A stretch of 64,000 bases of DNA from Microbulbifer variabilis ATCC 700307 (GTDB lineage: Bacteria; Pseudomonadota; Gammaproteobacteria; Pseudomonadales; Cellvibrionaceae). Each line of letters opens with the position of its first letter. Positions within the stretch are counted from its first letter, which is position 1. The position numbers and the translations under genes were made by a program. Below the pieces are notes generated by a model. That model saw nothing but the letters and a program-made list of their open reading frames with translations, was not told the DNA's origin and made no database searches. The DNA is taken from positions 1 through 64,000 of the forward strand of contig NZ_AQYJ01000019.1 in NCBI RefSeq assembly GCF_000380565.1. Direction: 5' to 3'. Shown here one piece after another: positions 29,285 through 40,402 of the stretch.

Positions 29285-30133
29285 GTGTCTGATCTACATA
29301 CCGGTTATAAGCCGGACACGGTAGCGGTCATTACTGCTGGTAACGATATCGACAGCGCTCTGCAGAAACGCCTGCAGCGCGCTGGCTTTCGTGTTCAACA
29401 GCTTTTACCCGCAGAGCTCGACCAGCTGCGATCAAGCTCGATTGTTATCAATGCCTCGGCCTGCGCAGACAGCCAGGGCATGCCAGAGTCTCTGCAGGTG
29501 GCTAAGCAGCTCGCGAGAGGACTCTGTCAACATGTTATTCACCTTTCCTCTTATCAGGTATTCGCTGGAGGTGAACAGCGGAGATATGATGAGGATGAAG
29601 TGGCGGATCCACAGGCTCGAAGCGGTCGCCAGTGGTTGGCTTGTGAGCGTGCCCTGAGTGGATTAGAAAACCTGACTATCCTGCGATTTGGCTGGATGGT
29701 GGATAGCAACCTGGAAGCCCTGCTTGCGCGGGTATTACGGGGCTTTATAACTGGTGAACCGCTCGAACTGGATGGTATCAATAACGGTAATCCGGTTACT
29801 GTTCTCGATTTGTCTCGTGTGACGGTAGCGATAGCACAACAGCTAGCCAGTGGTGCCTTTGCTCCAGGGGTTTATCATTACGGAAGTTCAGACAGCTGCA
29901 CCGCTATAGAGTTTGCGTTAGAGGTTGTGGAGCGGGCACAGTCATTTCACGATGAAGAGCGGTTTGTGCAACTCAGTGCATTAGAGGATTCTGGTCAAAA
30001 GGATCGCAGTGTTGTGCTGGCCTGTGGAAAATTGAGGGATGTGTTTGGCATTCAGCAGCACAGCTGGCGCCAGGGGCTCACCCGACAGGTAGAGCTTTGG
30101 TTAGAACGTTTGGGTGCAGAAAAGTCTGGTTAG
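29285..30133 (+). CDS. SDR / RmlD-like protein lacking cofactor and catalytic motifs
   Basis: A 282-residue protein with the outline of NAD-dependent epimerase or dTDP-4-dehydrorhamnose reductase: a beta-strand start (VAVITAGND), a HLSSYQVFAG segment like the serine-bearing SSxxVY strand, LRFGWMVD and a C-terminal domain with GVYHYGSSD. The GxxGxxG loop is absent near the N-terminus, and the YxxxK pair is replaced (GRQWLACERAL). It may bind a ligand or partner rather than catalyse. The start is GTG at 29285, 9 bases after ssb, so the two are probably co-transcribed. Confidence 0.7.
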   Translation: MSDLHTGYKPDTVAVITAGNDIDSALQKRLQRAGFRVQQLLPAELDQLRSSSIVINASACADSQGMPESLQVAKQLARGLCQHVIHLSSYQVFAGGEQRRYDEDEVADPQARSGRQWLACERALSGLENLTILRFGWMVDSNLEALLARVLRGFITGEPLELDGINNGNPVTVLDLSRVTVAIAQQLASGAFAPGVYHYGSSDSCTAIEFALEVVERAQSFHDEERFVQLSALEDSGQKDRSVVLACGKLRDVFGIQQHSWRQGLTRQVELWLERLGAEKSG

Positions 30134-30151
30134 GTTTCTATCAGCAAAGAT

Positions 30152-30180
30152 AAAAAAGGCGCCTATATGGCGCCTTTTTT
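30152..30180. terminator. Bidirectional terminator between the SDR-like gene and fabB
   Basis: A perfect 12-base inverted repeat (AAAAAAGGCGCC with GGCGCCTTTTTT) encloses a 5-base loop TATAT. With A and T runs on both sides it can stop transcription from both converging genes. Confidence 0.95.
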
Positions 30181-30183
30181 TGT

Positions 30184-31407
30184 TTAGATCTTGTCGAATA
30201 CTAGGCAGGCGTTAGTACCACCAAATCCAAAACTATTAGACATGGCCCGCTTGATCTCACTGTCGCGAACTTCGGTCACCAGATCCATACCCACAGCTGC
30301 AGGGTCCAGATTCTCTACATTGGCAGATGCAGCGATAAAGTTGTTTTGCATCATCAGTAGACTGTAAATCGCCTCTTGTACGCCAGCGGCGCCGAGGGAG
30401 TGGCCTGTAAGGGACTTGGTAGAGGCAAATGCTGGAACTGTGTCACCAAAGACTTCACGCATAGCCTTCAATTCAGCCACGTCTCCAACTGGGGTTGAGG
30501 TGCCGTGGGTATTAATGTAATCCACGTTACCTCTCAGTCCTTTGCCGTCCATTCCCGCTAACGCTTGTTGCATACAGCGGGTTGCACCCTCACCACTGGG
30601 GGCGACCATATCGTAACCATCAGAGGTTGCGCCGTAGCCGGTCAGCTCGGCATAGATGGTGGCTCCACGGGCTACAGCGTGCTCCATTTCTTCCAATATC
30701 AGGCAGCCGCCGCCACCGGCGATAACGAAGCCATCCCGGTCGGCATCGTAGGGACGTGAGGCCTTCGTTGGGGTATCGTTATATTTACTCGATAGGGCGC
30801 CCATTGCATCAAAAAGGTGAGTCAAACTCCAGGCTAGCTCCTCACCACCACCTGCAAAGACAATGTCCTGCTTACCCATCTGGATCAGCTCGGCTCCATT
30901 CCCTATACAGTGCGCACTGGTGGCACAAGCGGAGGAAATGCTGTAGTTCACTCCCTTGATCTTGAATGGGGTGGCTAAACAAGCGGAAACGGTACTGTTC
31001 ATTACCTGAGGCACCCGGTAGGCGCCCACGCGCCTTACGCCCTTTTCCTTGAGGGTATGGGCCGCATCAATAATTTGCTGGGTGGATGTGCCGCCTGAGC
31101 CCATCACAATACCTGTGCGCGGGTTGGATATCTGATCCTCCTGCAGGCCTGACATATCAATGGCCTCTTGCATGGCTATATATGCGTAGGCGGCTGCATC
31201 ACCCATAAAGCGGAGCTGCTTTCTATCGATATGTTCCTTGAAGTCGATATCGACCTGGCCCGCTACCTGGCTGCGCAGGCCGAGCTCCCGGTACTCCTCC
31301 TGAAAGCGGATTCCGCTGCGTCCTTCTCTCAACGAGGCGGTGACTTCTTTTGTATTGGTGCCGATACAGGATGTAATACCCATTCCGGTAATGACTACCC
31401 GACGCAT
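30184..31407 (-). CDS. fabB: Beta-ketoacyl-ACP synthase I
   Basis: FabB elongates acyl-ACP and is needed for unsaturated fatty acids. The 407 residues show the active-site cysteine in [10 protein letters not shown] (near residue 161) and the catalytic histidines in NTHGTSTP and [10 protein letters not shown]. The C-terminus has the family FGFGGTNA. The ATG at 31407 ([10 protein letters not shown]) is chosen because GGAG lies 6 bases upstream; an in-frame start 15 bases earlier is less likely. It lies downstream of fabA in the same direction, 68 bases away, as in other FabA-FabB organisms. Confidence 0.97.
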   Translation of the reverse strand: MRRVVITGMGITSCIGTNTKEVTASLREGRSGIRFQEEYRELGLRSQVAGQVDIDFKEHIDRKQLRFMGDAAAYAYIAMQEAIDMSGLQEDQISNPRTGIVMGSGGTSTQQIIDAAHTLKEKGVRRVGAYRVPQVMNSTVSACLATPFKIKGVNYSISSACATSAHCIGNGAELIQMGKQDIVFAGGGEELAWSLTHLFDAMGALSSKYNDTPTKASRPYDADRDGFVIAGGGGCLILEEMEHAVARGATIYAELTGYGATSDGYDMVAPSGEGATRCMQQALAGMDGKGLRGNVDYINTHGTSTPVGDVAELKAMREVFGDTVPAFASTKSLTGHSLGAAGVQEAIYSLLMMQNNFIAASANVENLDPAAVGMDLVTEVRDSEIKRAMSNSFGFGGTNACLVFDKI

Positions 31408-31475
31408 AGTGGTCTCCAGCATAGCTTGTCGGTAGAGGACTACATGATTTCTACCGACAATGGTTTACGGTGTGT

Positions 31476-32000
31476 TTAAAAATTATCGGTACGGGTAAAT
31501 AAGCCTACGCGAAGATCCTTAGCTGTGTAAATTTCACGGCCGTCTACAGCAACGGTACCATCGCCAATTCCCATAACAAGCCTGCGCTCAACAATACGGC
31601 TCATCTGGATGTGATAGGTGACTTTCTTGCTGGTGGGCAAAATCTGACCGGTAAATTTGACCTCGCCACAGCCGAGTGCGCGACCGCGCCCGGGGTTACC
31701 TTTCCAGGCCAAAAAGTAGCCGAGTAGCTGCCACATTGCATCTAACCCGAGACAACCGGGCATTACCGGATCGCCTGGAAAGTGACAATCGAAAAACCAA
31801 AGGTCGGGGTGAATGTCCAGTTCCGCAATCAGTTCTCCCTTACCGAAGGCTCCGCCTTCCTTTGAGATATGTGTGATGCGATCCAGCATCAGCATATTGG
31901 GAGCGGGCAGTTGTGCATTGCCAGGGCCAAACATCTCGCCCCGGGAGCAGGTCAGTAGCTCCTCTCTGCTATAGGTGCTTTTTTGAACAAAATTACTCAT
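31476..32000 (-). CDS. fabA: 3-hydroxydecanoyl-ACP dehydratase/isomerase
   Basis: FabA dehydrates 3-hydroxydecanoyl-ACP and isomerises the double bond, the entry to unsaturated fatty acids. The 174 residues hold the catalytic histidine H73 in [12 protein letters not shown] and the acid D87 in LGLDAMWQ. The pair fabA-fabB is diagnostic for this route in gammaproteobacteria. The 274-base gap to galU contains its promoter region; no FabR or FadR operator was recognised. Confidence 0.97.
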   Translation of the reverse strand: MSNFVQKSTYSREELLTCSRGEMFGPGNAQLPAPNMLMLDRITHISKEGGAFGKGELIAELDIHPDLWFFDCHFPGDPVMPGCLGLDAMWQLLGYFLAWKGNPGRGRALGCGEVKFTGQILPTSKKVTYHIQMSRIVERRLVMGIGDGTVAVDGREIYTAKDLRVGLFTRTDNF

Positions 32001-32274
32001 TTTTTCCCCGTTGGTGGGTGGTTACGCAATCCATACTGGGCGTTTTTGTAAGAGCGGGCATTCTAAGGGCTCTGTGTCGCTTGTCTAGTCGGTCAGGGCT
32101 GTTTTTGTGACTGGCGCTGGAATTGCTTTCACAATCTTAGAGCATTCAGTAGTAGATTTTATGGTCCAATAGGGGATTTTAGCGTCATTATCTGTAAGTG
32201 AATGGCCCTAACAACTATGATAAGTTGCCGGCCAAGCACTGGGTGCGCTCGTTTCAAAATTATGGGGGAGCATA

Positions 32275-33123
32275 ATGCTCAAGAAATGTTTATTCCCGGT
32301 TGCCGGTTACGGCACCCGCTTCTTACCTGCTACGAAAGCCATGCCCAAAGAGATGCTGCCTCTGGTGAATAAGCCACTGGTGCAGTATGGCGTAGAGGAA
32401 GCGATAGAAGCCGGGCTGACGGAAATCGGCTTTGTCACTGGTCGGGGCAAGCGCGCCATCGAAGATCATTTCGACACCAATTTTGAGTTGGAACACCAGA
32501 TAGCGGGTACTGGTAAGGAACGATACCTTGATTCCGTTCGCAAAGTCATTGATAGCGCCAGTTTTTCCTATACGCGCCAGGGAGAAATGCGCGGTTTGGG
32601 GGACGCAATTCTTCAGGGGCGCCGCTTGGTAGGGGACGAACCATTCGCTGTAGTGCTGGCAGATGACCTGTGCCTGAATGAGGAGTTAGGCGTACTTGCG
32701 CAGATGGTGCAGTTATACAAGCAGTTTCGCTGCAGTATTGTTGCTGTCGAAGAGGTGCCTACTGAACATATCCACAAATTTGGTGTGATTGCGGGTAATG
32801 AGATCAAGCCCGGTTTGTACCAGGTTACCGATATGGTGGAAAAGCCGACGGCCGAAGAGGCGCCAAGCAATAATGCGATTATTGGTCGCTATATTCTGAC
32901 TCCAGATATCTTTGACCTGATACGCGATACTCCTCCTGGCAAGAATGGAGAGGTACAGATTACCGATGCGCTGCTAGCCCAGGCCCGCCAGGGCTGCGTT
33001 TTGGCCTACGCATTTAAGGGGCGCCGATTTGATTGTGGTTCGGTTGAAGGCTTTATCGAAGCTACGAACCATGTCTATGAGAATGTTTACCTGCCCAAGC
33101 AGGCTGCCCAGGAGAAGAAGTAA
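32275..33123 (+). CDS. galU: UTP-glucose-1-phosphate uridylyltransferase
   Basis: GalU makes UDP-glucose for LPS, capsule or cellulose-like polymers. The 282 residues begin with the nucleotide-binding loop FPVAGYGTRFLPATKAMPKE near residues 7-26 and contain LADDLC near 119-124, with a metal-binding aspartate, and VEKP. A GGGGGAG site precedes the start. The stop (33121-33123) abuts the GTG start of the phosphomannomutase with no gap, so the pair is coupled. Confidence 0.95.
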   Translation: MLKKCLFPVAGYGTRFLPATKAMPKEMLPLVNKPLVQYGVEEAIEAGLTEIGFVTGRGKRAIEDHFDTNFELEHQIAGTGKERYLDSVRKVIDSASFSYTRQGEMRGLGDAILQGRRLVGDEPFAVVLADDLCLNEELGVLAQMVQLYKQFRCSIVAVEEVPTEHIHKFGVIAGNEIKPGLYQVTDMVEKPTAEEAPSNNAIIGRYILTPDIFDLIRDTPPGKNGEVQITDALLAQARQGCVLAYAFKGRRFDCGSVEGFIEATNHVYENVYLPKQAAQEKK

Positions 33124-34473
33124 GTGGCTGAGCTTACCTGTTTTAAGGCCTATGATTTACGCGGTCGTGTGCCGGAAGAGTTAAATCCAGATGTTGCGTA
33201 TCGTGTGGGGCGTGCTTTTGCCCAATTCCTCGGAGCGCGACGGGTTGTAGTTGGGCATGATATTCGTTTGACCAGCCCTGAACTGACCGATGCTCTGGCG
33301 AATGGTTTACGCGATGCCGGTGCTGACGTATTTCATATTGGCGAGTGTGGCACTGAAGAAGTTTATTTTGCCACTTCCCATGGGGATTTTGATGGCGGCA
33401 TCTGTGTAACCGCGAGTCATAACCCTATGGATTACAATGGTATGAAATTTGTCCGTGCAGGAAGTAGTCCAATTAGTGGCGATACTGGTCTGTTGGATAT
33501 CAAGCGATTGGCAGAGCAAAATAACTTTGCCTCAGCACCAAGGCGAGGTGATCTATATCGCTTTGAACACCGTGTCGATTTTGTAAAACATTTGCTGTCT
33601 TATATCGATAGCACGGCTTTGAAGCCACTCAAGCTAGTGGTAAATGCTGGTAATGGCGGCGCTGGTGCAGTGGTTGATGCCTTGGCACCGCATCTGCCAT
33701 TTGAATTTGTACGAGTACACCATCAGCCGGATGGTAACTTCCCGAATGGTATTCCCAATCCAATTTTGCCGGAAAACCGTGCAGCGACTGCGGAAGCTGT
33801 GAGAGAGTGTGGTGCCGATTTCGGGATTGCCTGGGATGGCGATTTCGACCGCTGTTTCTTCTTCGATGAAAAAGGTGAATTTATCGAAGGTTATTATGTG
33901 GTAGGCCTGCTTGCAGAGGCATTTTTGCTCAAAAATGATGGTGCGAAAATTGTTCATGATCCACGCCTGCTGTGGAATACCGAGGACATTGTCCATGCAG
34001 CTGGCGGGGAGCCCGTGCAGAGCAAGACCGGTCATGCATTTATCAAAGAGCGCATGCGTAAAGAAGACGCTATCTATGGCGGTGAAATGAGTGCGCACCA
34101 CTATTTCCGCGACTTTGCTTACTGTGACAGCGGTATGATCCCCTGGCTTTTAGTGGCAGAGCTGGTAAGTCGCAGTGGTAAGTCTTTGTCTCAGTTGGTG
34201 AGTGAGCGTATGGCTGCTTTCCCCTGTTCTGGGGAAATTAATTCTAAGGTGAAGGATGCCGCTGAATTACTAAAAATGGCCGAAGCAAAGTATGCTCCGG
34301 GAGCTGAGAGCGTTGAGCATGTAGATGGCTTGAGTGTGGCTTATCCCGATTGGCGCTTTAACTTGCGTATGTCCAATACCGAGCCCGTAGTACGCTTAAA
34401 TGTTGAGTCCCGTGGGAATGAGGCGCTAATGCGTGAAAAAACTCAAGAGCTTCTTGATTTAATTCGCGCTTGA
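33124..34473 (+). CDS. manB: Phosphomannomutase (CpsG/ManB type)
   Basis: Interconverts mannose-6-phosphate and mannose-1-phosphate for GDP-mannose. The 449-residue alpha-D-phosphohexomutase has the phosphoserine loop [13 protein letters not shown] near residues 98-110, the metal loop DGDFDRCF near 238-245, the sugar loop [10 protein letters not shown] near 319-328 and the phosphate-binding RMSNTEP near 417-423. The start is a GTG directly after the galU stop. Phosphoglucomutase activity, as in AlgC, cannot be excluded. Confidence 0.9.
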   Translation: MAELTCFKAYDLRGRVPEELNPDVAYRVGRAFAQFLGARRVVVGHDIRLTSPELTDALANGLRDAGADVFHIGECGTEEVYFATSHGDFDGGICVTASHNPMDYNGMKFVRAGSSPISGDTGLLDIKRLAEQNNFASAPRRGDLYRFEHRVDFVKHLLSYIDSTALKPLKLVVNAGNGGAGAVVDALAPHLPFEFVRVHHQPDGNFPNGIPNPILPENRAATAEAVRECGADFGIAWDGDFDRCFFFDEKGEFIEGYYVVGLLAEAFLLKNDGAKIVHDPRLLWNTEDIVHAAGGEPVQSKTGHAFIKERMRKEDAIYGGEMSAHHYFRDFAYCDSGMIPWLLVAELVSRSGKSLSQLVSERMAAFPCSGEINSKVKDAAELLKMAEAKYAPGAESVEHVDGLSVAYPDWRFNLRMSNTEPVVRLNVESRGNEALMREKTQELLDLIRA

Positions 34474-35477
34474 AAAAGATAGAGTAAATACAGTAGTTAA
34501 AATTTAAGAGACCTGTTTAAGGTCAGTCAAAAATTTGGCTGGCCTTCCCTGCCTAAATTAATACTATAATTACTAGTAAATAAAATTTCATATTTTAATC
34601 TGTTGTCCCGTAAGTCTAAAGCGGGCGGGTCTTTCTGGTAATAGAGTTTTGCATGGTATTTAAATATTGTGCATAAATTTTCCACCGTTCATGGACGCAT
34701 GCAACAATTGCTGTCGCATAGACCAAATATTCATACTGATGCCTGTTCAATTTGAACCGTCCAAATGACCTTCTGACTTTACCAAAAAACCAAAGCTTCC
34801 TTTGTTGATTACAGCTGTATCCAGTATTTTTTTGCAGCTATAGGGTCCTTAGTATACATAGAGGAATATTGTGTATTTGCAAAATTAAAAATTCCAGCTT
34901 ATTGCTGCAAGGATTGTTGTCATGCAGGAATTTGTAATCCACTACGTATAATGAAGTTAGTCCACCTCTAGTGATTACAAGGTTATTTTGTGGGAATTTT
35001 TCAGGTGCTAATCTGAATTGATATAGGGCAGTGGATGGCCTCATAATTTTTCTTCTGGGTATTTTCCATTGGGTGAAACTTTGAAGCTGTTTTCCTTCAA
35101 ACTGATGGTGCTAAAGTTTCGTTTGGTATTTATGGACTAAAAATAATAAATGCCTAAATCTTTGATATGGCTAAGTTTTGGTCCTGCTTATTTAATTTTT
35201 CGGATAAGTAGTGCAATAGCTTGGCTACAGGTGGTGGTGTTGCATTTATAGGGAAGTAACCTGGCTCGATTTTTGTAAAGATGTGATTAAGAGTTATAGA
35301 GGCTGCTATCTGGAGGACGACTCTTTAATTCGCAACGTATTGTTACAAATATTGCCCACCTTGTAAGTGAGGGGAGTGCACTCAGGTATGGGGAGTACTT
35401 ATGTTCCTGGAGGCGTATTTGAGTGATAGGGCCACTAACTAATATAGTTGGTGGCCCGGCTGCTGTGGCTAAAAGTG
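34474..35477. other. 1-kb AT-rich intergenic region without a convincing gene
   Basis: No frame here has family features. A weak hairpin with wobble pairs (34521-34531 with 34534-34544) may be the end of the galU-manB transcript. The longest frame (68 codons, minus strand, 34838-35044) has only a poor AGAAG site and no recognisable sequence. The DNA is clearly richer in A+T than the flanks. It may hold remnants of a lost gene or a small RNA, but neither can be shown from sequence alone. Confidence 0.6.
35429..35457 (-). terminator. Hairpin terminator after ispB
   Basis: A 12-pair stem (one wobble) from 35429-35440 to 35446-35457 encloses the loop AATAT. It is 21 bases past the ispB stop on the minus strand. 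The T-run is poor, so factor-independent stopping may be weak. Confidence 0.6.
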
Positions 35478-36440
35478 CTATACGCTTCTCTCTACAGCAA
35501 AGCTGGCCAGTTGTTGCAGAGCCAGCTTTTGTTCGCAGTTGGGTAGGAACTCCAGCTGCTCTTTAGCGTTGTTAACAGCGGCACGTGCACGCTCCATGGT
35601 GTAGTCCAGGGCGCCGCAGGCTTCAATCGCGTCGACTATCTCGGATAGTTTTTCCGCGCTGCGTTGCTCTATCGCTTCTTTTACCAATTGGGCCTGATCT
35701 TTGCTGCCATTGGCCATGGTATAGATTAGTGGCAGGGTTGGTTTGCCCTCCGCCAGGTCGTCACCTACATTTTTCCCAAGTTCTTCTGGGTTGCCACGAT
35801 AGTCGAGAGCATCATCCACAAGTTGGAAGGCAAGGCCCAAGTGGCGGCCATAGAGTTTCAGGGCCGTTTGTTCCCCGTTGGTGCAGTTAGCCATTACGGC
35901 GGCAGTTTCACAGGCGGCTTCAAACAGGGCGCCGGTCTTTTTGTGGATAACCGTAAAGTAATTGTCCTCGCCCACCGCGGGATCACCAGCATTTACCAGC
36001 TGCTGAACCTCACCCTCAGCAATAGTATTGGTGGTGTCGGAGAGGATTGCCATGATATCCATATCCCTGAGGGCTACCATCATCTGGAATGCGCGGGAAT
36101 AGAGGAAGTCCCCCACTAGCACGCTAGGAGCATTGCCCCATTTTGCGTTAGCTGTGAGGCGGCCACGACGCATGTCGGATGTGTCCACCACATCATCGTG
36201 CAGTAATGTGGCGGTATGGATGAACTCGATGATAGTCGCGAGGTCAATGTGGCTCTCCCCCTTATAACCACAGGCACGTGCACAGAGAAGCACCAGAAGA
36301 GGGCGCAAGCGCTTGCCGCCAGCTTCGACCAGATAGTGCCCTATGTTTTCCACCAGAGGAACGTCCGAGTGCAGTTGATCGAGAATGCGCTGGTTGACCG
36401 CGGCAAAGTCTTCGGCGGCGACCCGGTGAAAAGGCAGCAT
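35478..36440 (-). CDS. ispB: Octaprenyl diphosphate synthase
   Basis: A trans-prenyltransferase that makes the ubiquinone side chain. The 320 residues carry the first aspartate-rich motif LLHDDVVDTSDMRR near residues 80-93 and the second VDDALDYRGN near 208-217, plus GKRLRPLL near 43-50. Chain length (C40 or C45) is not decidable here. It is divergent from rplU, a conserved arrangement in gammaproteobacteria. Confidence 0.95.
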   Translation of the reverse strand: MLPFHRVAAEDFAAVNQRILDQLHSDVPLVENIGHYLVEAGGKRLRPLLVLLCARACGYKGESHIDLATIIEFIHTATLLHDDVVDTSDMRRGRLTANAKWGNAPSVLVGDFLYSRAFQMMVALRDMDIMAILSDTTNTIAEGEVQQLVNAGDPAVGEDNYFTVIHKKTGALFEAACETAAVMANCTNGEQTALKLYGRHLGLAFQLVDDALDYRGNPEELGKNVGDDLAEGKPTLPLIYTMANGSKDQAQLVKEAIEQRSAEKLSEIVDAIEACGALDYTMERARAAVNNAKEQLEFLPNCEQKLALQQLASFAVERSV

Positions 36441-36502
36441 GTGAGAGTTCCTTATACGACTAGACTGGCGCCCCCCGGGGCCCGGGCAGCAAAGGGGCGC
36501 TA

Positions 36503-36531
36503 TTGTATCAACCCGACGAATTGATTAGAAT
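36503..36531 (+). promoter_or_regulatory. Promoter of rplU-rpmA
   Basis: TTGTAT at 36503-36508 and TAGAAT at 36526-36531 are 17 bases apart. Transcription from near 36538 would give a leader of about 155 bases before rplU. Confidence 0.7.
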
Positions 36532-36692
36532 CTGCGCCCCGTCAATTGCGGGCTTCATGTGGCTATTCAGCTGCTTTGGGGTCGTTTGGCGAATATAGAT
36601 GTTAAACAACACGGCGCAAGCTCCCGAAATGCGGAGCAGTGACTCAATAGTCCTCCCGCTGCTTCGTGTCGTCCATATCGGAGCATAGAAAT

Positions 36693-37004
36693 ATGTACGC
36701 TGTTTTTGAGAGCGGTGGTAAGCAACACCGTGTAGAAGAGGGCGAAGTTCTTCGCCTGGAAAAGCTGGAAGTAGCTACCGGCGAAACCATTGATTTCGAC
36801 AAAGTGCTGATGGTCGTTAATGGCGACAAGATTAACATCGGCGCTCCCGTTGTAGAGGGCGCTAAAGTATCGGCTGAAGTAGTGAGCCACGGCCGCGGAG
36901 AGAAGGTGAAAATCATCAAATTCCGTCGTCGCAAGCACTCCATGAAGCGCCAAGGCCACCGTCAGTGGTATACCGAAGTCAAAATCACTGGCATTAAGGC
37001 ATAA
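36693..37004 (+). CDS. rplU: 50S ribosomal protein L21
   Basis: A 103-residue large-subunit protein. The ATG at 36693 ([19 protein letters not shown]) matches the family start, so the longer in-frame reading from 36666 is rejected. The C-terminal [21 protein letters not shown] region, split here as [14 protein letters not shown] and WYTEVKI, is typical. It is followed closely by rpmA, its constant partner. Confidence 0.97.
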   Translation: MYAVFESGGKQHRVEEGEVLRLEKLEVATGETIDFDKVLMVVNGDKINIGAPVVEGAKVSAEVVSHGRGEKVKIIKFRRRKHSMKRQGHRQWYTEVKITGIKA

Positions 37005-37021
37005 CAGAGGAGTAACGACTC

Positions 37022-37279
37022 ATGGCACATAAGAAAGCTGGCGGTAGTACGCGAAATGGTCGCGATTCCGAGAGTAAACGCCTGGGCGTGAAGCGCTTTG
37101 GCGGCCAGTCTGTAGCAGCAGGCAATATCATCGTTCGTCAGCGTGGCACCAAATTCCACGCAGGTATTAACGTTGGTATGGGCAAAGACCACACCCTGTT
37201 CGCCACTGCGGACGGCGTTGTGAAGTTTGAAGTTAAGGGCCCCAACAACCGCAAGTTTGTTTCTATCGAAACTGCTTAA
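37022..37279 (+). CDS. rpmA: 50S ribosomal protein L27
   Basis: L27 reaches toward the peptidyl transferase centre with its N-terminal tail. The 85 residues start [20 protein letters not shown], without the cleavable N-terminal extension known from Firmicutes. GAGGAG lies upstream of the ATG. A strong terminator follows, separating rplU-rpmA from obgE. Confidence 0.97.
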   Translation: MAHKKAGGSTRNGRDSESKRLGVKRFGGQSVAAGNIIVRQRGTKFHAGINVGMGKDHTLFATADGVVKFEVKGPNNRKFVSIETA

Positions 37280-37302
37280 GCGGCCATTAGCCCAAGCTTC
37301 AT

Positions 37303-37332
37303 AAAAAGCCCCGCTATTGCGGGGCTTTTTTG
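37303..37332 (+). terminator. Terminator after rpmA
   Basis: A perfect 12-base inverted repeat (AAAAAGCCCCGC with GCGGGGCTTTTT) with the loop TATT and a trailing T-run, 24 bases after the rpmA stop. Confidence 0.95.
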
Positions 37333-37444
37333 TTGGAAAAGTCGCAGAAAAGCGGCGACGGGAAGTTAGGGTGGCAGGTGCCCACAGGGGGCGGCTTGTC
37401 GGCTGGTATGATGATAGGGGTGCGCGGATGCGCGTACCGGATAA

Positions 37445-38677
<1,233 letters not shown>

Positions 38678-38790
38678 GTTATCTCATTTGGCAAAGTCCC
38701 TCCTGAGCTGCCCCAGGTTCTAATTATTGTGGGCTTCTGAATAATAAAAATGGTTTAAATGACCCTTAGGGGCGATATCCAGGGGGGAGC

Positions 38791-39927
38791 ATGGGCTCTA
38801 ATTCAGATTCCCGTCGTGAGCTGGCGAATAGCCAGCGCTGGGTTGTCAAGATTGGTAGTGCCCTTTTGACCGATAACGGTCGAGGTGTAAATAGCGTGGC
38901 TATCTCTGCCTGGGTTGAGCAGATAGCCGAACTGCGACAGCGTGGTATTGAGGTGGTACTTGTATCTTCTGGCGCCGTCGCTGCAGGTATGGATCGTTTA
39001 GGTTGGGGGCGAAGACCGGAGTCTATTCATCAGTTGCAGGCTGCTGCGGCGGTGGGGCAAAGCCATTTGGTGCAGGTTTATGAGCAGGCTTTTGGGCGCT
39101 TTGATTTACGCAGTGCACAGATTCTGCTGGACCATGATGACCTTTCCAACCGTACCCGCTACCTCAATGCACGTAGCACCCTGAAAACCCTGCTTTCTTT
39201 GGGTGCCGTGCCCATTGTCAACGAAAACGATACGGTGGTCACCGATGAGATTCGTTTTGGTGATAACGATACGCTTGCTGCACTAGTCGCCAATCTAGTG
39301 GAGGCTGATACGCTGCTGATTCTGACGGATGCGGATGGGCTGTTTACTGAGGACCCCCGTGATAATCCCCAGGCGGAATTAATCGAGAAGGCCTCTGCCC
39401 TGGATCCTAGCTTGCTGGCTATGGCGGGGGATTCGCGCAGTGGGCTTGGGCGCGGTGGCATGACTACCAAGGTGCGCGCTGCGCAATTGGCGGCTCGCTC
39501 CGGTGCCTGTACCGTGATAGCTGGTGGTGCACAGGAAAAAGTAATCATGCGTACATGGGCAGGGGAGTCTCTGGGTACCCTGTTGTTGCCAGACGCTGAT
39601 CCTTTAACAGCTCGCAAACGCTGGCTCGCCGGCCAGCTGCAGGTGCGCGGTACCCTGGTGCTCGACAGCGGGGCGGAAAAAGCTCTTTGCGAGAGTGGCG
39701 GCAGCTTACTGGCGGTGGGGGTGACTGAAGTGGAAGGGCGTTTCCAGCGGGGGGATCTGGTTTCCTGTCGCAGTGGTGAAGGGCGGGAAGTTGCCCGCGG
39801 GCTGGTCAATTACGATAGCAGTGAGAGTGCCAGGATTCTTGGTCGCGCATCGGAGAAGTTTGTTGAGTTGCTCGGTTACCGCGATGATGATGAGTTAATT
39901 CACCGGGATAATCTGATCTTGCTTTAG
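38791..39927 (+). CDS. proB: Glutamate 5-kinase
   Basis: ProB phosphorylates glutamate in the first step of proline synthesis. The 378 residues show the amino-acid kinase start [14 protein letters not shown] near residues 18-31, [16 protein letters not shown] near 55-70 and [12 protein letters not shown] near 218-229. A C-terminal PUA domain (near 285-365) is present. GGGGGGAG lies upstream of the ATG. It converges with rpsT across a long palindromic terminator. proA is not next to it. Confidence 0.95.
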   Translation: MGSNSDSRRELANSQRWVVKIGSALLTDNGRGVNSVAISAWVEQIAELRQRGIEVVLVSSGAVAAGMDRLGWGRRPESIHQLQAAAAVGQSHLVQVYEQAFGRFDLRSAQILLDHDDLSNRTRYLNARSTLKTLLSLGAVPIVNENDTVVTDEIRFGDNDTLAALVANLVEADTLLILTDADGLFTEDPRDNPQAELIEKASALDPSLLAMAGDSRSGLGRGGMTTKVRAAQLAARSGACTVIAGGAQEKVIMRTWAGESLGTLLLPDADPLTARKRWLAGQLQVRGTLVLDSGAEKALCESGGSLLAVGVTEVEGRFQRGDLVSCRSGEGREVARGLVNYDSSESARILGRASEKFVELLGYRDDDELIHRDNLILL

Positions 39928-39936
39928 AGTTAAATG

Positions 39937-39981
39937 ACAGACACAAAAAAGCCCCGCAACGCGGGGCTTTTTTGTGTCTGT
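39937..39981. terminator. Bidirectional terminator between proB and rpsT
   Basis: A perfect 21-base inverted repeat (39937-39957 with 39961-39981) around the 3-base loop AAC. Its core is AAAAAAGCCCCGC / GCGGGGCTTTTTT, which ends transcription from both converging genes. The stem is longer than a terminator needs. Confidence 0.96.
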
Positions 39982-39992
39982 TGCCTAAAGAA

Positions 39993-40259
39993 TTAGGCTG
40001 CCAGAGCTTTAACCTGTGCGTTCAGGCGGCTCTTATGGCGAGCGGCTTTATTCTTGTGAATAATGCCTTTGTCTGCCATGCGGTCGATAACAGGTACCGC
40101 TTCTGCATATGCAGTTTTTGCTTTTTCAGCGTCGCCTGCATCGATGGCCGCAACTACCTTCTTGATGTAGGTGCGCACCATGGAGCGCAGACTGGCGTTA
40201 TGCATGCGGCGCTTGTCGTTTTGGCGCGCGCGTTTCTTCGCTTGAGGTGAGTTGGCCAC
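39993..40259 (-). CDS. rpsT: 30S ribosomal protein S20
   Basis: S20 binds the 5' and 3' minor domains of 16S rRNA. The 88-residue product starts with GTG at 40259 ([17 protein letters not shown]), placed by AGGAG upstream and by family length; a long in-frame extension upstream is not supported. The C-terminal [20 protein letters not shown] is typical. A good promoter lies 70 bases upstream. Confidence 0.97.
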   Translation of the reverse strand: MANSPQAKKRARQNDKRRMHNASLRSMVRTYIKKVVAAIDAGDAEKAKTAYAEAVPVIDRMADKGIIHKNKAARHKSRLNAQVKALAA

Positions 40260-40326
40260 CGGTTGCTCCTGTCTGGAATCTGTAAATCTGTAACTAACAG
40301 GCCCTGGGGCCCGATCGGGACGCGAC

Positions 40327-40354
40327 ATTATCCCCACAGTTGGTTGTTTGTCAA
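40327..40354 (-). promoter_or_regulatory. Promoter of rpsT
   Basis: Read on the minus strand, a perfect TTGACA (40354-40349) is followed after 16 bases by GATAAT (40332-40327). The predicted leader to the GTG start is about 60 bases. Confidence 0.8.
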
Positions 40355-40402
40355 CCATAGCCGGTTGCGTCTTGTGGATATGGCTAGAAACTCTGATATG
40401 TG

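Noticed and set aside
34838-35044. A 68-codon open frame in the 1-kb gap
   Set aside because: Only a weak AGAAG precedes it, the sequence shows no domain, and composition is as expected by chance in AT-rich DNA. Kept as part of the intergenic entry.
36666-36692. N-terminal extension of rplU
   Set aside because: The extra residues are not found in L21, and the ATG at 36693 gives the standard start and length.
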